Below the pieces are notes generated by a model. The model had not been told where the DNA came from. It saw only the letters and a program-made list of their open reading frames with translations, and searched no databases. A program made the translations under genes and the position numbers. A stretch of DNA of 64,000 nucleotides, taken from assembly GCA_005217565.1 (NCBI GenBank), contig SJCO01000015.1, forward strand, positions 124,001 to 188,000. Reading direction: 5' to 3'. Below are positions 44,352 through 53,239 of this stretch, piece by piece. How positions within the stretch are numbered: the stretch's first letter is position 1; the number at the start of each line of letters is the position of its first letter. This DNA is from Puteibacter caeruleilacunae. GTDB taxonomy: Bacteria; Bacteroidota; Bacteroidia; Bacteroidales; Prolixibacteraceae.

Positions 44352-45962
44352 ATGGCTGAACCTACAATCAACTTAGAACAAAGCTTTTACGAGGTAAAAA
44401 ATTACAAAAGTCCTATTCTTAACTGGATACTTTCGACCGATCACAAAAGAATCGGACTGTTGTACCTCTATTCAATCATGACTTTTTTTGTTGTTGGTGC
44501 GCTTTTAGGACTTGCAATGAAACTAGAGTTAATTGCTCCTGGCAAAACGATCATGGAGGCACAAACTTACAATGCGGCATTCACATTCCATGGGATCATC
44601 ATGATATTCTTAATCATTATTCCTGGTTTGCCTGCTGTATTTGGGAACTTTCTATTGCCTATCATGATTGGTGCAAAGGACGTTGCATTTCCCAAACTTA
44701 ATCTACTTAGTTGGTGGATATATGTATTGGGAGCAATTGTGGCATTATTATCACAGGTAATGGGTGATGGTCCACCAGATACAGGCTGGACATTTTACGC
44801 ACCATATAGTTTCAAAACAACCAGCACTGTACTTCCTGCACTAATAGGAGCATTTATCCTGGGATTTTCATCCATTCTAACAGGATTAAACTTCATTGTA
44901 ACGATTCATCGTATGAGGGCACCAGGAATGACATGGCTGAAAATGCCACTATTTCCATGGACACTTTATGCAACGGCATGGATCCAATTGTTGGCAACTC
45001 CTGTAGTGGGAATAACATTATTAATGGTCATTGCAGAAAAGATGTTCCAAATTGGATTCTTTGATCCTGCCTTAGGGGGTGATCCGATTCTGTTCCAGCA
45101 TCTCTTCTGGATATACTCACACCCTGCTGTGTATATTATGATTCTCCCCGCCATGGGAGTAATCTCAGAGGTTATTCCAACCTTCTGTCAGAAAACAATT
45201 TTTGGTTATAAGGCAATTATAGCCTCAACATTGTTGATTGCATTTGTAGGTTATTTCGTTTGGGGTCATCACATGTATACTGCAGGAATGAGTGACACTG
45301 CACTATGGCTCTTCTCGTTATTAACATTCCTTGTGGCAATACCTAGTGCGATAAAAATATTCAACTGGATTGCCACCCTCTATAAAGGTTCTATTAATCT
45401 TGAAATTCCGCTATACTGGGCACTAGGCTTCCTGTTTCTTTTTATGATCGGCGGACTAACAGGATTGGTGCTTGGATCAGTTGCAACTGATGTCTATGTA
45501 CACGATACCTCATTTGTTGTAGCTCACTTCCACTTTGTGATGTTTGGAGGAACAGGTACGGGATTCTTTGCAGCATTGCATTATTGGTTCCCTAAGATGT
45601 ATGGGAAATCATATGATAACACCTGGGCAAAAGTAGGCTTCTGGGGATTTATCATTGGCTTTATGATGCTATATATGCCAATGTTTACGCTTGGTATGCA
45701 AGGAATGCCTCGACGTTATTTCGACTATCTCGAACAATTCCATGGAGGCAATATATTATCCTCTTTTGGTGCAATCATACTAATAGCCAGTTTAGCGATT
45801 GTCATTATTAACCTGGTGACATCTGCCAAGCGAGGTAAAAAAGCGCCCAAAAATCCTTGGGATGGTATCACGTTAGAATGGCAGGTTGACTCTCCTCCTA
45901 CGTTGGAGAATTTTGAAACAATTCCTGTCGTTGAAAAGGGACCTTATGATTATAAAAAATAA
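44352..45962 (+). CDS. ctaD: Cytochrome c oxidase subunit I
   Basis: 536 residues, 12 transmembrane helices. It carries the heme and CuB ligands: FTFHGIIM, the histidine-tyrosine pair in YSHPAVY (Tyr255, Ser256, His257, Tyr261), His306/His307 in WGHHMYTAG, and HFHFVMFGG. The family A1 glutamate (HPEVY) is replaced by the YS/HPAVY form, the A2 subfamily of heme-copper oxidases. It pumps protons while reducing oxygen. It is the second gene of the cox operon. Confidence 0.97.
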   Translation: MAEPTINLEQSFYEVKNYKSPILNWILSTDHKRIGLLYLYSIMTFFVVGALLGLAMKLELIAPGKTIMEAQTYNAAFTFHGIIMIFLIIIPGLPAVFGNFLLPIMIGAKDVAFPKLNLLSWWIYVLGAIVALLSQVMGDGPPDTGWTFYAPYSFKTTSTVLPALIGAFILGFSSILTGLNFIVTIHRMRAPGMTWLKMPLFPWTLYATAWIQLLATPVVGITLLMVIAEKMFQIGFFDPALGGDPILFQHLFWIYSHPAVYIMILPAMGVISEVIPTFCQKTIFGYKAIIASTLLIAFVGYFVWGHHMYTAGMSDTALWLFSLLTFLVAIPSAIKIFNWIATLYKGSINLEIPLYWALGFLFLFMIGGLTGLVLGSVATDVYVHDTSFVVAHFHFVMFGGTGTGFFAALHYWFPKMYGKSYDNTWAKVGFWGFIIGFMMLYMPMFTLGMQGMPRRYFDYLEQFHGGNILSSFGAIILIASLAIVIINLVTSAKRGKKAPKNPWDGITLEWQVDSPPTLENFETIPVVEKGPYDYKK

Positions 45963-45967
45963 GCTAT

Positions 45968-46588
45968 ATGGAGAACCAGGTACACATACAAGCACACGAT
46001 CACTATGATCATGAAGGCTCGAAGTTAGGAATGTGGTTATTCATATTCACCGAGTTCCTATTATTCGGAGGATTGTTTATTACTTATGCAGTATATAAAT
46101 ACATGAATCCGGTGGCCTTTCATATGGCTGCCGAGGAACTAAGTGTGACTGTAGGAGCTATCAATACTGTAATCCTGCTCGTTAGTAGTGCAACAATTGC
46201 AATGTCGATATCGGCCATGCAATACAATGATGTAAAACTAACCAAGCGATTATTGTTAGCGACTATATTACTGGCGATTGTATTCCTTGTAAACAAGTAT
46301 TTTGAATGGGGTGCAAAAATATCACATGGCATCTATCCAGGATCAGAACAACTAATGGAAGTAAGTCGCGGAGAACTTCTCTTCTATGGACTCTACTTCT
46401 TCATGACAGGACTTCATGCCTTACATATAATCATTGGTGTAGTCTTCATCGCTGTTGTTTATTTTAAGGTAGCCAATGGTACTGTTCACGCTGAGCGATA
46501 TGTATTACTCGAAAACAGTGGTCTGTACTGGCACCTTGTTGATGCAATATGGATATTCTTATTTCCGTTATTCTATTTAATAACCTGA
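45968..46588 (+). CDS. ctaE: Cytochrome c oxidase subunit III
   Basis: 206 residues with five predicted transmembrane helices; the first two helices of the seven-helix form are missing, as usual in bacterial caa3 types. Signatures: KLGMWLFIFTEFLLFGGLFITYAVY, and GLHALHIIIGVVF, and YWHLVDAIWIFLFPLFYL at the end. It stabilises the oxidase core and proton uptake. It follows subunit I by 5 bp. Confidence 0.95.
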   Translation: MENQVHIQAHDHYDHEGSKLGMWLFIFTEFLLFGGLFITYAVYKYMNPVAFHMAAEELSVTVGAINTVILLVSSATIAMSISAMQYNDVKLTKRLLLATILLAIVFLVNKYFEWGAKISHGIYPGSEQLMEVSRGELLFYGLYFFMTGLHALHIIIGVVFIAVVYFKVANGTVHAERYVLLENSGLYWHLVDAIWIFLFPLFYLIT

Positions 46589-46602
46589 AAAAATCGATAC
46601 TC

Positions 46603-46887
46603 ATGGATAACCACAGCAAGCATATCGTACCATATAAAACCTATTTGATAATCTTGGCAAGCCTTATTGTCTTAACCATACTATCAATCTTGATTACCGA
46701 GATTGAACTTGGAGAATATTCAACTGCTGGAGCATTGATATTTGCATCTGTAAAGACATTTCTTGTGCTAAGTTATTTCATGCATTTAAAGTTCGACAAT
46801 CTAATATTGAAGATATTTGTAGGACTTGTAATTGCCGTATTTGTGGCTGTTGTTGTGATAACATTCATGGATTATATTCACCGATAA
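46603..46887 (+). CDS. ctaF: Cytochrome c oxidase subunit IV-like protein
   Basis: 94 residues from the ATG at 46603; an earlier in-frame start at 46549 would overlap subunit III by 40 bp and is unlikely. Three transmembrane helices and the family pattern YLIILASLIVLTILSILITEIELGE ... FASVKTFLVLSYFMHLKFD. This is the small prokaryotic subunit IV of heme-copper oxidases. It sits 14 bp after subunit III. Confidence 0.9.
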   Translation: MDNHSKHIVPYKTYLIILASLIVLTILSILITEIELGEYSTAGALIFASVKTFLVLSYFMHLKFDNLILKIFVGLVIAVFVAVVVITFMDYIHR

Positions 46888-46897
46888 CGAACCGACT

Positions 46898-47842
46898 ATG
46901 ATAAACCGAGAATTAATCGATGCCTCAAACCTGGTAGCGGGAGTAGACAAAGCTTTCTGGGTTATTCTGACCATTTCATTTATATTTTTGATTGGTCTTA
47001 CTATAACCATGCTTTACTTCGTTTACAAGTACAATAAAAAACGAAATCCTAAAGCAACACAAATTGAAGGAAGCATTAAACTTGAAATTATCTGGACCAC
47101 CATTCCTTTAGCGCTGGTCTTATTAATGTTTTATTACGGCTGGCAAGGCTATACTCCAGTAACAGGAGATCCTCCGGATGATGCAATGGAAGTTACTGCT
47201 GTTGCGCGAATGTGGAGCTTCCAGTTTCAATATGAGAATGGTAAAAAAACCGACACATTATATCTTCCTAAAGATAAACCAGTAAAGATCAATATGAAGT
47301 CGCTGGACGTAATCCACGGTTTATTTATTCCAGCATTTAGGGTAAAATCAGATATGGTTCCTGGTCGTGACGACATGTTTAGGTGGTTTATTCCTCACTT
47401 AGAAGGTAAATTTGACCTATTCTGTACCGAGTACTGCGGATTGAGTCATTCATACATGTATACCTCTGCCGTAGTTATGCCTGAAGATAAATTCAATGAA
47501 TGGTATAAAGACACCACAAAAGTAGTCATCCCCGCAGGAGGGAAACCAGGTCAGGCTGGTTTGGGAGTAATGAAGCGTATCGGATGTATTGCTTGTCATT
47601 CTTCAGATGGAAGCAGATTAATCGGCCCCTCATTCAAAGGATTATATAATCAGCCCAAAGTCGTAATTATTGGAAAGGAAGAGAAAGAGATAACCGCAGA
47701 CGATGAGTACATCAAGCGCTCAATCTTTGAACCTAATGCTGAAATCGTTAAAGGCTTTAACAAAGGCCTGATGTTGTCATATAAAGATCAACTTACAGAT
47801 GAAGAAATAGAACTGATAATTGAATATCTGAAAACACTATAA
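46898..47842 (+). CDS. ctaC: Cytochrome c oxidase subunit II with fused cytochrome c (caa3 type)
   Basis: 314 residues. Two N-terminal transmembrane helices (about 20-45 and 65-85) are followed by the cupredoxin domain with the CuA site CTEYCGLSHSYM (Cys176, Cys180, His184, Met187). A C-terminal cytochrome c domain follows, with CIACH (Cys230, Cys233, His234) and a probable axial Met in GLMLSY. Electrons enter from cytochrome c or complex III through the fused heme to CuA. TAATG overlap couples it to ctaB. Confidence 0.96.
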   Translation: MINRELIDASNLVAGVDKAFWVILTISFIFLIGLTITMLYFVYKYNKKRNPKATQIEGSIKLEIIWTTIPLALVLLMFYYGWQGYTPVTGDPPDDAMEVTAVARMWSFQFQYENGKKTDTLYLPKDKPVKINMKSLDVIHGLFIPAFRVKSDMVPGRDDMFRWFIPHLEGKFDLFCTEYCGLSHSYMYTSAVVMPEDKFNEWYKDTTKVVIPAGGKPGQAGLGVMKRIGCIACHSSDGSRLIGPSFKGLYNQPKVVIIGKEEKEITADDEYIKRSIFEPNAEIVKGFNKGLMLSYKDQLTDEEIELIIEYLKTL

Positions 47843-48711
47843 TGATTAATCGCTTAAAGACATATTGCAGATTACAACCAGTACTAGGAAAATATAAGAT
47901 ATCTCTTCCTGTTGGCTTATCAGCCCTGACTGGCTATCTGTATCATCATGGCGCATTCGATTTTAAAGCGATAATGGTATTCTTCGGGATATTCTTCTTC
48001 TCTGCGGCATCAAGTACAATCAACCATATCCAGGAAAAAAAAGAGGACAGTCTGATGCCTCGAACAAAAAACAGACCGTTGCCAGCCAACCTTATAAGTG
48101 TGACGGAAGCAATCGTATTGGCAGTGGTAAACCTTATAATTGGTATAGCCTGTATTATACCATTTCACAATGTATTAGTATTGGTTTTAGCATTTGTCGC
48201 TTTATTCTGGTACAACTTGATCTATACCCCCCTAAAGAAGGTCACTGCATTTGCCGTAATTCCGGGTTCAGTAACAGGGGCAATTCCTCCAATTATAGGA
48301 TGGATTGCTGCAGGAGGTGCTCCTCTTGATCCACGCATCATTATCATATCCATATTTTTCTTCATCGGTCAGATTCCTCATTTCTGGCTCTTGTTACTTT
48401 TATATGGAGAGCAGTATGAATTGGCTAAAATGCCAAGTCTCACAAATATATTTTCACGCCCACAACTGACTCGCTTAACCTATACATGGATTCTAACTGC
48501 GATGGGAGCTGCTCTACTGATTCCATTTAAAGGAATAATTTCAAATAACGCACTAATATTTGCGACATGTTTCATTGTCTTCTATGTTATTGCGTTTACA
48601 TCTATGACATTCTTTATCAAGAAAGAGCTGAATGCGAAAAAGATATTTATGCGCCTCAACATACTTTATCTACTAATGATGGTAGTTCTTGTAGTTGAAG
48701 GTATTACTTAG
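47842..48711 (+). CDS. ctaB: Protoheme IX farnesyltransferase
   Basis: 289 residues, multi-pass UbiA-family prenyltransferase making heme O for the oxidase. The first polar motif is NHIQEKKEDSLMPRTKNRPLP, with N-x3-E-x3-D in place of the more usual all-Asp form. The second is WYNLIYTPLKKVTAFAVIPGSVTGAIPP. Heme A synthase (ctaA) is not in this window, so heme O-to-A conversion must be encoded elsewhere if it occurs. Confidence 0.93.
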   Translation: MINRLKTYCRLQPVLGKYKISLPVGLSALTGYLYHHGAFDFKAIMVFFGIFFFSAASSTINHIQEKKEDSLMPRTKNRPLPANLISVTEAIVLAVVNLIIGIACIIPFHNVLVLVLAFVALFWYNLIYTPLKKVTAFAVIPGSVTGAIPPIIGWIAAGGAPLDPRIIIISIFFFIGQIPHFWLLLLLYGEQYELAKMPSLTNIFSRPQLTRLTYTWILTAMGAALLIPFKGIISNNALIFATCFIVFYVIAFTSMTFFIKKELNAKKIFMRLNILYLLMMVVLVVEGIT

Positions 48712-48739
48712 TGTCTAATCCTTCTTAAATTCTGAAACA

Positions 48740-49222
48740 ATGGTAAAATTCTGGTTAGGAATAATTATTGGAATCTTGCTCGGAGCAGGAATAATGATTG
48801 CAATCATTTATACTGTGATCCCTTCAATGTTATTTAAGACAAGCAAGTCGCCACACAATTTTGAGAAAACAATTCAACAGGTAGAACATCACGCAAAAGA
48901 ACAAGGTTGGAGTGTTCCAAACATTTATAATCTCCAGGCAACAATGGAAAAACATGATTTCCATGTACGGCCTGTAACCGTTTTCTCAATGTGTAAACCA
49001 TCACATGCATTTAAGATTCTTAGTCAGGATGAAGAACGTATTGTATCAACCATGATGCCATGTCGCCTGGCTGTTTATGAACGAGAAGATGGCTCAACTT
49101 ATATCGCTCAAATCAATTCAATTCTAATGTCGAAACTAATAGGAGGACTGGTAAAAGAAGTGATGACAGATGCCTCAACTGAAACAATTGAAATTATTGA
49201 CAAGGTAATTAAAGAGGAATAA
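48740..49222 (+). CDS. DUF302 protein with N-terminal membrane anchor
   Basis: 160 residues. One transmembrane helix (3-27) followed by a DUF302 domain (about 40-155) with EKTIQQVEHHAKEQGWSV, FSMCKPSHAFKIL and MMPCRLAVYEREDGSTYI. DUF302 proteins of unknown role are often in operons with oxidases or metal genes. It follows ctaB by 28 bp and is probably cotranscribed with the oxidase. Confidence 0.85.
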   Translation: MVKFWLGIIIGILLGAGIMIAIIYTVIPSMLFKTSKSPHNFEKTIQQVEHHAKEQGWSVPNIYNLQATMEKHDFHVRPVTVFSMCKPSHAFKILSQDEERIVSTMMPCRLAVYEREDGSTYIAQINSILMSKLIGGLVKEVMTDASTETIEIIDKVIKEE

Positions 49223-49281
49223 TCAGCAATCACACACAATATCATACCTTAAGAAATCATTCAATCTAATTGTTTAAAGCT

Positions 49282-49590
49282 ATGAGAACACTATTAACAA
49301 TCAGCTTCATTTTGTTGATAATATCATGTGGTCAGCAACAAAAAAAAGAAGTAACAAGCAAAGAACCTGTGACCACAACAGTTACCCTCCAGGTAAACGG
49401 GATGACTTGTGACCATTGTGAGATGGCTATTCAAAAGAGTGTTGGTGCGATTGAAGGAGTAGACAAAGTAATTGCCAATCATGAAGACTCAACTGTAACA
49501 GTAAAATACGATAGTAACAACATCAAGTTATCACAGCTATCCGAAGCGATTCAGAAAAAAGGATTCACCTATGTAGGGGAAAAGAAATAG
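49282..49590 (+). CDS. Heavy-metal-associated (HMA) domain lipoprotein
   Basis: 102 residues from the ATG at 49282. Lipoprotein signal ending IISC (Cys16), a linker, then a single HMA domain (about 33-98) with metal motif MTCDHC (Cys43, Cys46). Such domains bind Cu(I). Placed at the end of the cox operon with SCO at the front, it probably carries copper in the periplasm for CuA or CuB assembly; this is inferred from context. Confidence 0.88.
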   Translation: MRTLLTISFILLIISCGQQQKKEVTSKEPVTTTVTLQVNGMTCDHCEMAIQKSVGAIEGVDKVIANHEDSTVTVKYDSNNIKLSQLSEAIQKKGFTYVGEKK

Positions 49591-49596
49591 ACAGTC

Positions 49597-49620
49597 TGCC
49601 TGAGGCCTTGACCTCAGGCA
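49597..49620 (+). terminator. Hairpin at the end of the cox operon
   Basis: TGCCTGAGG (49597-49605) and CCTCAGGCA (49612-49620) form a perfect 9-bp stem with a 6-nt loop directly after the HMA gene. The following TCCTTTC is only weakly T-rich. Confidence 0.7.
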
Positions 49621-49657
49621 TCCTTTCAAGGCATTATAACATAAAATGGAAACATCG

Positions 49658-50257
49658 TTATCCTGCGTCTCCTATGATAACTTCTGTATCTTTATCGATA
49701 TAATAGTCGAACCTACCATATAAGACATTCATTCCCTTATGAGCTCCGTTAGTTATGGTAAAACCAAATGTTCCCGATAAAATTATTCCGGAGTCTTCCT
49801 TTGGCAATACCTGCTTAAAATATACCTGCCCGGTTCCATACTGATTCCCCCCAACGCCATCTTCAAAGTAATAACCAAGGTTCTCTTCCCCATCCAAAGA
49901 AACTTTCTCTCCTTCCAGCTTCTTCAAATCGTTAAAAGATTGAATTCCTAAATCGGTAAGATGAAAACCAATGCACGCGCTACGGCTATTTGTTTCCCCA
50001 AAGAAACACACCTCAAGACTATCCTTTTCCGGCCATATGTGGATAGTTGAAACCTGCGTATAATTGGGAAAGCTAAATGATCGTACAGACTCCCATATTT
50101 CATCATTTATCAAAGCTCCGGCGACATCGTTACCAGTCTCCGTATATTTTGGAATACGAGGATCAATTGGATCGGGAATAAAAATCCCTTCACAAGCAAC
50201 AAGTGCAAAACAGCTTACAACAAGTATTAGTCTAACGATATAACTGTATTCTTTCAT
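49658..50257 (-). CDS. Hypothetical lipoprotein
   Basis: 199 residues. Lipoprotein signal ending LVAC (Cys22), followed by GIFIPDPIDPRIPKY. The body is a beta-rich domain ending in GTFGFTITNGAHKGMNVLYGRFDYYI, a pattern seen in Bacteroidota DUF6252-type lipoproteins; that match is tentative. Its start overlaps the upstream beta-barrel gene by 26 bp in another frame, so they are coexpressed. Confidence 0.65.
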   Translation of the reverse strand: MKEYSYIVRLILVVSCFALVACEGIFIPDPIDPRIPKYTETGNDVAGALINDEIWESVRSFSFPNYTQVSTIHIWPEKDSLEVCFFGETNSRSACIGFHLTDLGIQSFNDLKKLEGEKVSLDGEENLGYYFEDGVGGNQYGTGQVYFKQVLPKEDSGIILSGTFGFTITNGAHKGMNVLYGRFDYYIDKDTEVIIGDAG

Positions 50258-50876
50258 GACGGAGGTTAAATTTAATTCCTACTGACAAGCAAATATTTTT
50301 TAAATCATGAATCATATTCCCAAAATTCCCACGCTCATCAATTCCATAATAATCAAGCAATGGTTGCAATCCATAAGTTAGCCTGGAATAATAACTTAAA
50401 CGCCCCTTTCCAGAAATATTTGCACCGAACATCAATCCAACATCAAAATGCTCATAAGTATCCATACCTCCCTCAACATTAGTCTTCACTAGTTCTGCCA
50501 GTTCAATTCCTGTATGAACAGAAAACTTCGGAGACAAAGAATAATCGATGAGAATAGGAAACGAAAGATAATTAAATCGAAAATCATAGTCCTTCTGAAA
50601 AGACTGTTGATAACCTTTCTGTCTGAAATTTATCTCATTAATTAACGACAAACGTTCAAAACGTTTTATTGGATAATACTGCACTGAAAAGCCAACGTCA
50701 TAGCCCAATATTGGTTCTTTGTTTTCAATATGGATATCACTCCTGATATTACTTAAGTTTCCTGAAATAGCAACTGCCACTTGAGCATTGCCAGTTTGGT
50801 ATAGCAGCATGATAAGAGCAGTAAACACAAATAAAAAAAATTTTATACAGCTAAAGATTCTTAATGACCGTTTCAT
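50232..50876 (-). CDS. PorT-like outer-membrane beta-barrel protein
   Basis: 214 residues. A signal peptide (1-31, ending GNA-Q) and then an eight-stranded-type barrel with alternating aromatic strands (VAVAISGNLSNIRSD ... SVGIKFNL), as in the Bacteroidota 'outer membrane beta-barrel/PorT family'. Preceded by a structured leader (about 50934-51046). It overlaps the following lipoprotein gene by 26 bp. Function unknown. Confidence 0.72.
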   Translation of the reverse strand: MKRSLRIFSCIKFFLFVFTALIMLLYQTGNAQVAVAISGNLSNIRSDIHIENKEPILGYDVGFSVQYYPIKRFERLSLINEINFRQKGYQQSFQKDYDFRFNYLSFPILIDYSLSPKFSVHTGIELAELVKTNVEGGMDTYEHFDVGLMFGANISGKGRLSYYSRLTYGLQPLLDYYGIDERGNFGNMIHDLKNICLSVGIKFNLRHERIQLYR

Positions 50877-50933
50877 TTATAATATTTTGAAGTTAGCATA
50901 TAACAATGTTATATATGGAAAGTGTCCTCTTTA

Positions 50934-51046
50934 TCAGACTAACCTCCTATAACAACGTAACAACAACTGCAGTCTGAAGAAATGGATCAGGGAACGCTTC
51001 CCTCCGCACCTACAATCTCTCTGGGTAGCACTAAGTTACAAAAATA
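50934..51046 (-). promoter_or_regulatory. Structured 5' leader of the OM-barrel/lipoprotein operon
   Basis: On the minus strand a -7 element TATTTTTG (51046-51039) precedes a non-coding leader. The leader has a GGGAA-CGC-TTCCC-type hairpin (50990-51002) and a 7-bp stem TCAGACT/AGTCTGA (50977-50971 with 50940-50934). The loop of the latter contains a frame reading D-C-S-C-C-Y. It is a candidate attenuator or RNA regulator; no known riboswitch was recognised. Confidence 0.35.
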
Positions 51047-51100
51047 TAATTGAAAAGTTCAAGTTAGGGTAATCAAAAAGAAAAGCGATAAAATAATAAC

Positions 51101-51128
51101 ACCCGCCGGATCTATTATCCTGACGGGT
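51101..51128 (-). terminator. Terminator of the ntrC-like operon
   Basis: ACCCG (51101-51105) and CGGGT (51124-51128), with inner GGAT/ATCC pairing, form an imperfect stem 17 bp after the regulator's stop. On the minus strand it is followed by T-rich GTTATTATTTTATC. Confidence 0.6.
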
Positions 51129-51144
51129 ATCATCTTATAGAAAA

Positions 51145-52308
51145 TTATTGTTTAGGAGCTGCAAAAGTCAACACATCATCTCCTGTGATTTCTTCTCCTC
51201 CTAAGATTATTAAGCGTTCAATTACATTGCGGAACTCCCGGATATTACCAGTCCAGTTATTCTTTTGTAACACTTCAATAGCACTGTCATTAATTGTCTT
51301 GGATGGCATACCATACTCTGTACAAATCTGCCCTATAAAATGATTTGCTAACAACGGTATATCCTCCTTGCGATCATTCAACTCAGGAACATGAATTAGA
51401 ATTACACTTAAGCGATGATACAAATCCTCACGGAAGCGATTTTGATCAATCTCCTCTCTTAGATTTTTGTTGGTTGCTGCAATAACCCTTACATCAACTT
51501 TAATGTGTTTATCTCCTCCAACACGACTAATTACACTTTCCTGTAAAGCGCGCAATACTTTAGCCTGTGCTGAAAGACTCATATCTCCGATCTCATCGAG
51601 AAAAATTGTTCCTCCGTTTGCTTGCTCAAATTTCCCTTTACGCTGCTTATTGGCTGATGTAAAAGCTCCTTTCTCATGACCAAACAATTCACTTTCAATC
51701 AACTCAGAAGGAATTGCAGCACAGTTCACTTCTACAAAAGGACCAGAAGCTCTGTTGCTTTGATCATGTAATCGACGTGCCACAAGTTCTTTGCCTGTAC
51801 CATTGGCTCCAGTAATCAACACTCTGGCCTCTGTAGGTGCTACTTTATCAGCCATATCTACAACCTTTTTGATTGCTTCTGATTCACCAACAATCTCATA
51901 CTTCTTGCTTACTTTTCTTTTCAGCACCTTAGTTTCGGTAATCAGATTTGACTTATCCATCGCGTTGCGGATCGTAATCAGAATACGATTCAGATCTAAA
52001 GGTTTCTCGATAAAATCGTATGCACCCTTCTTTATAGCCTCAACTGCCGTATCAATATTGCCATGACCTGAAATCATCACGACTGGCACATCAGGCTTTA
52101 TTTCTACAATCTTTTGTAATAATTCAATACCGTCCATTTCAGGCATCTTGATATCACACAAGATGATTTCATAATCATTCTCTTTTACCTTCTCGAAAGC
52201 ATCAAATCCATTCTCACTCAAATCAACCTGATAGCTTTCATATTCCAATATATCTTTTAGTGTATTTCTAATACTTCTTTGATCATCAACAACTAGGACT
52301 TTCGACAT
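51145..52308 (-). CDS. NtrC-like sigma-54 response regulator lacking a DNA-binding domain
   Basis: 387 residues. Receiver domain (about 3-117) with phospho-acceptor Asp in ILCDIKMPEMDGIELL. AAA domain (about 140-370): Walker A GANGTGKE, the sigma-54-contact loop as GAFTSA instead of GAFTGA, Walker B GGTIFLDEIGD, and arginine fingers near REDLYHRL. The sequence ends after RNVIERLI... EITGDDVLTFAAPKQ, with no Fis-type helix-turn-helix. It should activate RpoN-dependent promoters from solution or bind DNA through a partner. Last gene of a three-gene operon with ppx. Confidence 0.9.
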   Translation of the reverse strand: MSKVLVVDDQRSIRNTLKDILEYESYQVDLSENGFDAFEKVKENDYEIILCDIKMPEMDGIELLQKIVEIKPDVPVVMISGHGNIDTAVEAIKKGAYDFIEKPLDLNRILITIRNAMDKSNLITETKVLKRKVSKKYEIVGESEAIKKVVDMADKVAPTEARVLITGANGTGKELVARRLHDQSNRASGPFVEVNCAAIPSELIESELFGHEKGAFTSANKQRKGKFEQANGGTIFLDEIGDMSLSAQAKVLRALQESVISRVGGDKHIKVDVRVIAATNKNLREEIDQNRFREDLYHRLSVILIHVPELNDRKEDIPLLANHFIGQICTEYGMPSKTINDSAIEVLQKNNWTGNIREFRNVIERLIILGGEEITGDDVLTFAAPKQ

Positions 52309-52318
52309 GGCTTACTGT

Positions 52319-53239
52319 TTACTGATTAATATATTCCGATAATGCCCCCTCCTTTAGGGAGTAACCGGTTTGCATTATGGTCTTGATTTTGGTATTCTTT
52401 AGAATAAAATTAACAAATATGGAAGCATAAGCAATCATCTTCTTCCTTACCGGATCTGTATCCTTCATGAGTTCCATGATATCATCAGCCTGCTCCATTA
52501 ATTTCATATGAATACGAGCATAATCAAGCAAATTTAATGCCGAATTTTTCCTATAGGTTGTCTCTGGAGGTATATTATCAACTAAATCTGCAAATGCATC
52601 AAATGCTCCTGCACACCCTACGAGTGTATTAACTTCATAATTTTCAAGAGTCTGCCACAATTCCTCAAGACTTCGGAAAAAATATTTTTCAATCTCCTGA
52701 ATTTCCATATAATCCGAAGGCAACTTAGGATCGAACAACTCTGCAACACGAGCAATCCCTATTTCAAAACTACGTTTCCATTTTATTTCTCCATTCTGAA
52801 CGAGGATAAATTCATTGCTACCTCCTCCAATATCAAGAATTAGAAAGGTATCTTCGGCTGCAGGTACAGCCTGCATTACCCCTTTAAATATTAACTCTGC
52901 TTCCCTATTACCATCAATAACTTCAACATCCACACCTGTTTCTGTCTGTAATATATCCACAAATTCCTGTTGATTAATAGCATTACGTACTGCAGAGGTT
53001 GCAAAAATCTTTACTGAAGAAACATCTGCATATGATCCTATTGTGTTTTTGTGCTTCTGGATGGCTTTTAAACCACGCTCCATTGCTTCGGTAGTCAGTA
53101 CATTGCGGGTTATTCCTCCGGCTGCCAATTTTACCGGTTCACGCTCACTCACTATCATCTCAAGGGTACCATTATTTGAATACTCAGCAATTCCAAGATT
53201 ACAAGTATTAGTCCCCAAATCAATTATCGCTCTTCTCAT
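52319..53239 (-). CDS. Ppx/GppA-family exopolyphosphatase or pppGpp phosphatase
   Basis: 306 residues, an actin-like ASKHA fold: phosphate-binding IDLGTNTCNLGIAEY at 6-20 and LILDIGGGSNEFIL near 133-146. It is the short form without the C-terminal HD domain of E. coli Ppx. Members cleave terminal phosphates of polyphosphate or of pppGpp; sequence alone does not separate these. The upstream gene's TAA directly abuts its ATG, and the regulator starts 10 bp after it, so all three are cotranscribed. Confidence 0.88.
   Translation of the reverse strand: MRRAIIDLGTNTCNLGIAEYSNNGTLEMIVSEREPVKLAAGGITRNVLTTEAMERGLKAIQKHKNTIGSYADVSSVKIFATSAVRNAINQQEFVDILQTETGVDVEVIDGNREAELIFKGVMQAVPAAEDTFLILDIGGGSNEFILVQNGEIKWKRSFEIGIARVAELFDPKLPSDYMEIQEIEKYFFRSLEELWQTLENYEVNTLVGCAGAFDAFADLVDNIPPETTYRKNSALNLLDYARIHMKLMEQADDIMELMKDTDPVRKKMIAYASIFVNFILKNTKIKTIMQTGYSLKEGALSEYINQ

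Noticed and set aside
50960-51030. SAM-I riboswitch-like string (CAGAGAG ... GGAGGGA on the minus strand)
   Set aside because: The rest of the SAM-I core (GGCCC, GAAACC, GCAACC elements in order) is absent, and the downstream genes are not methionine or cysteine genes.
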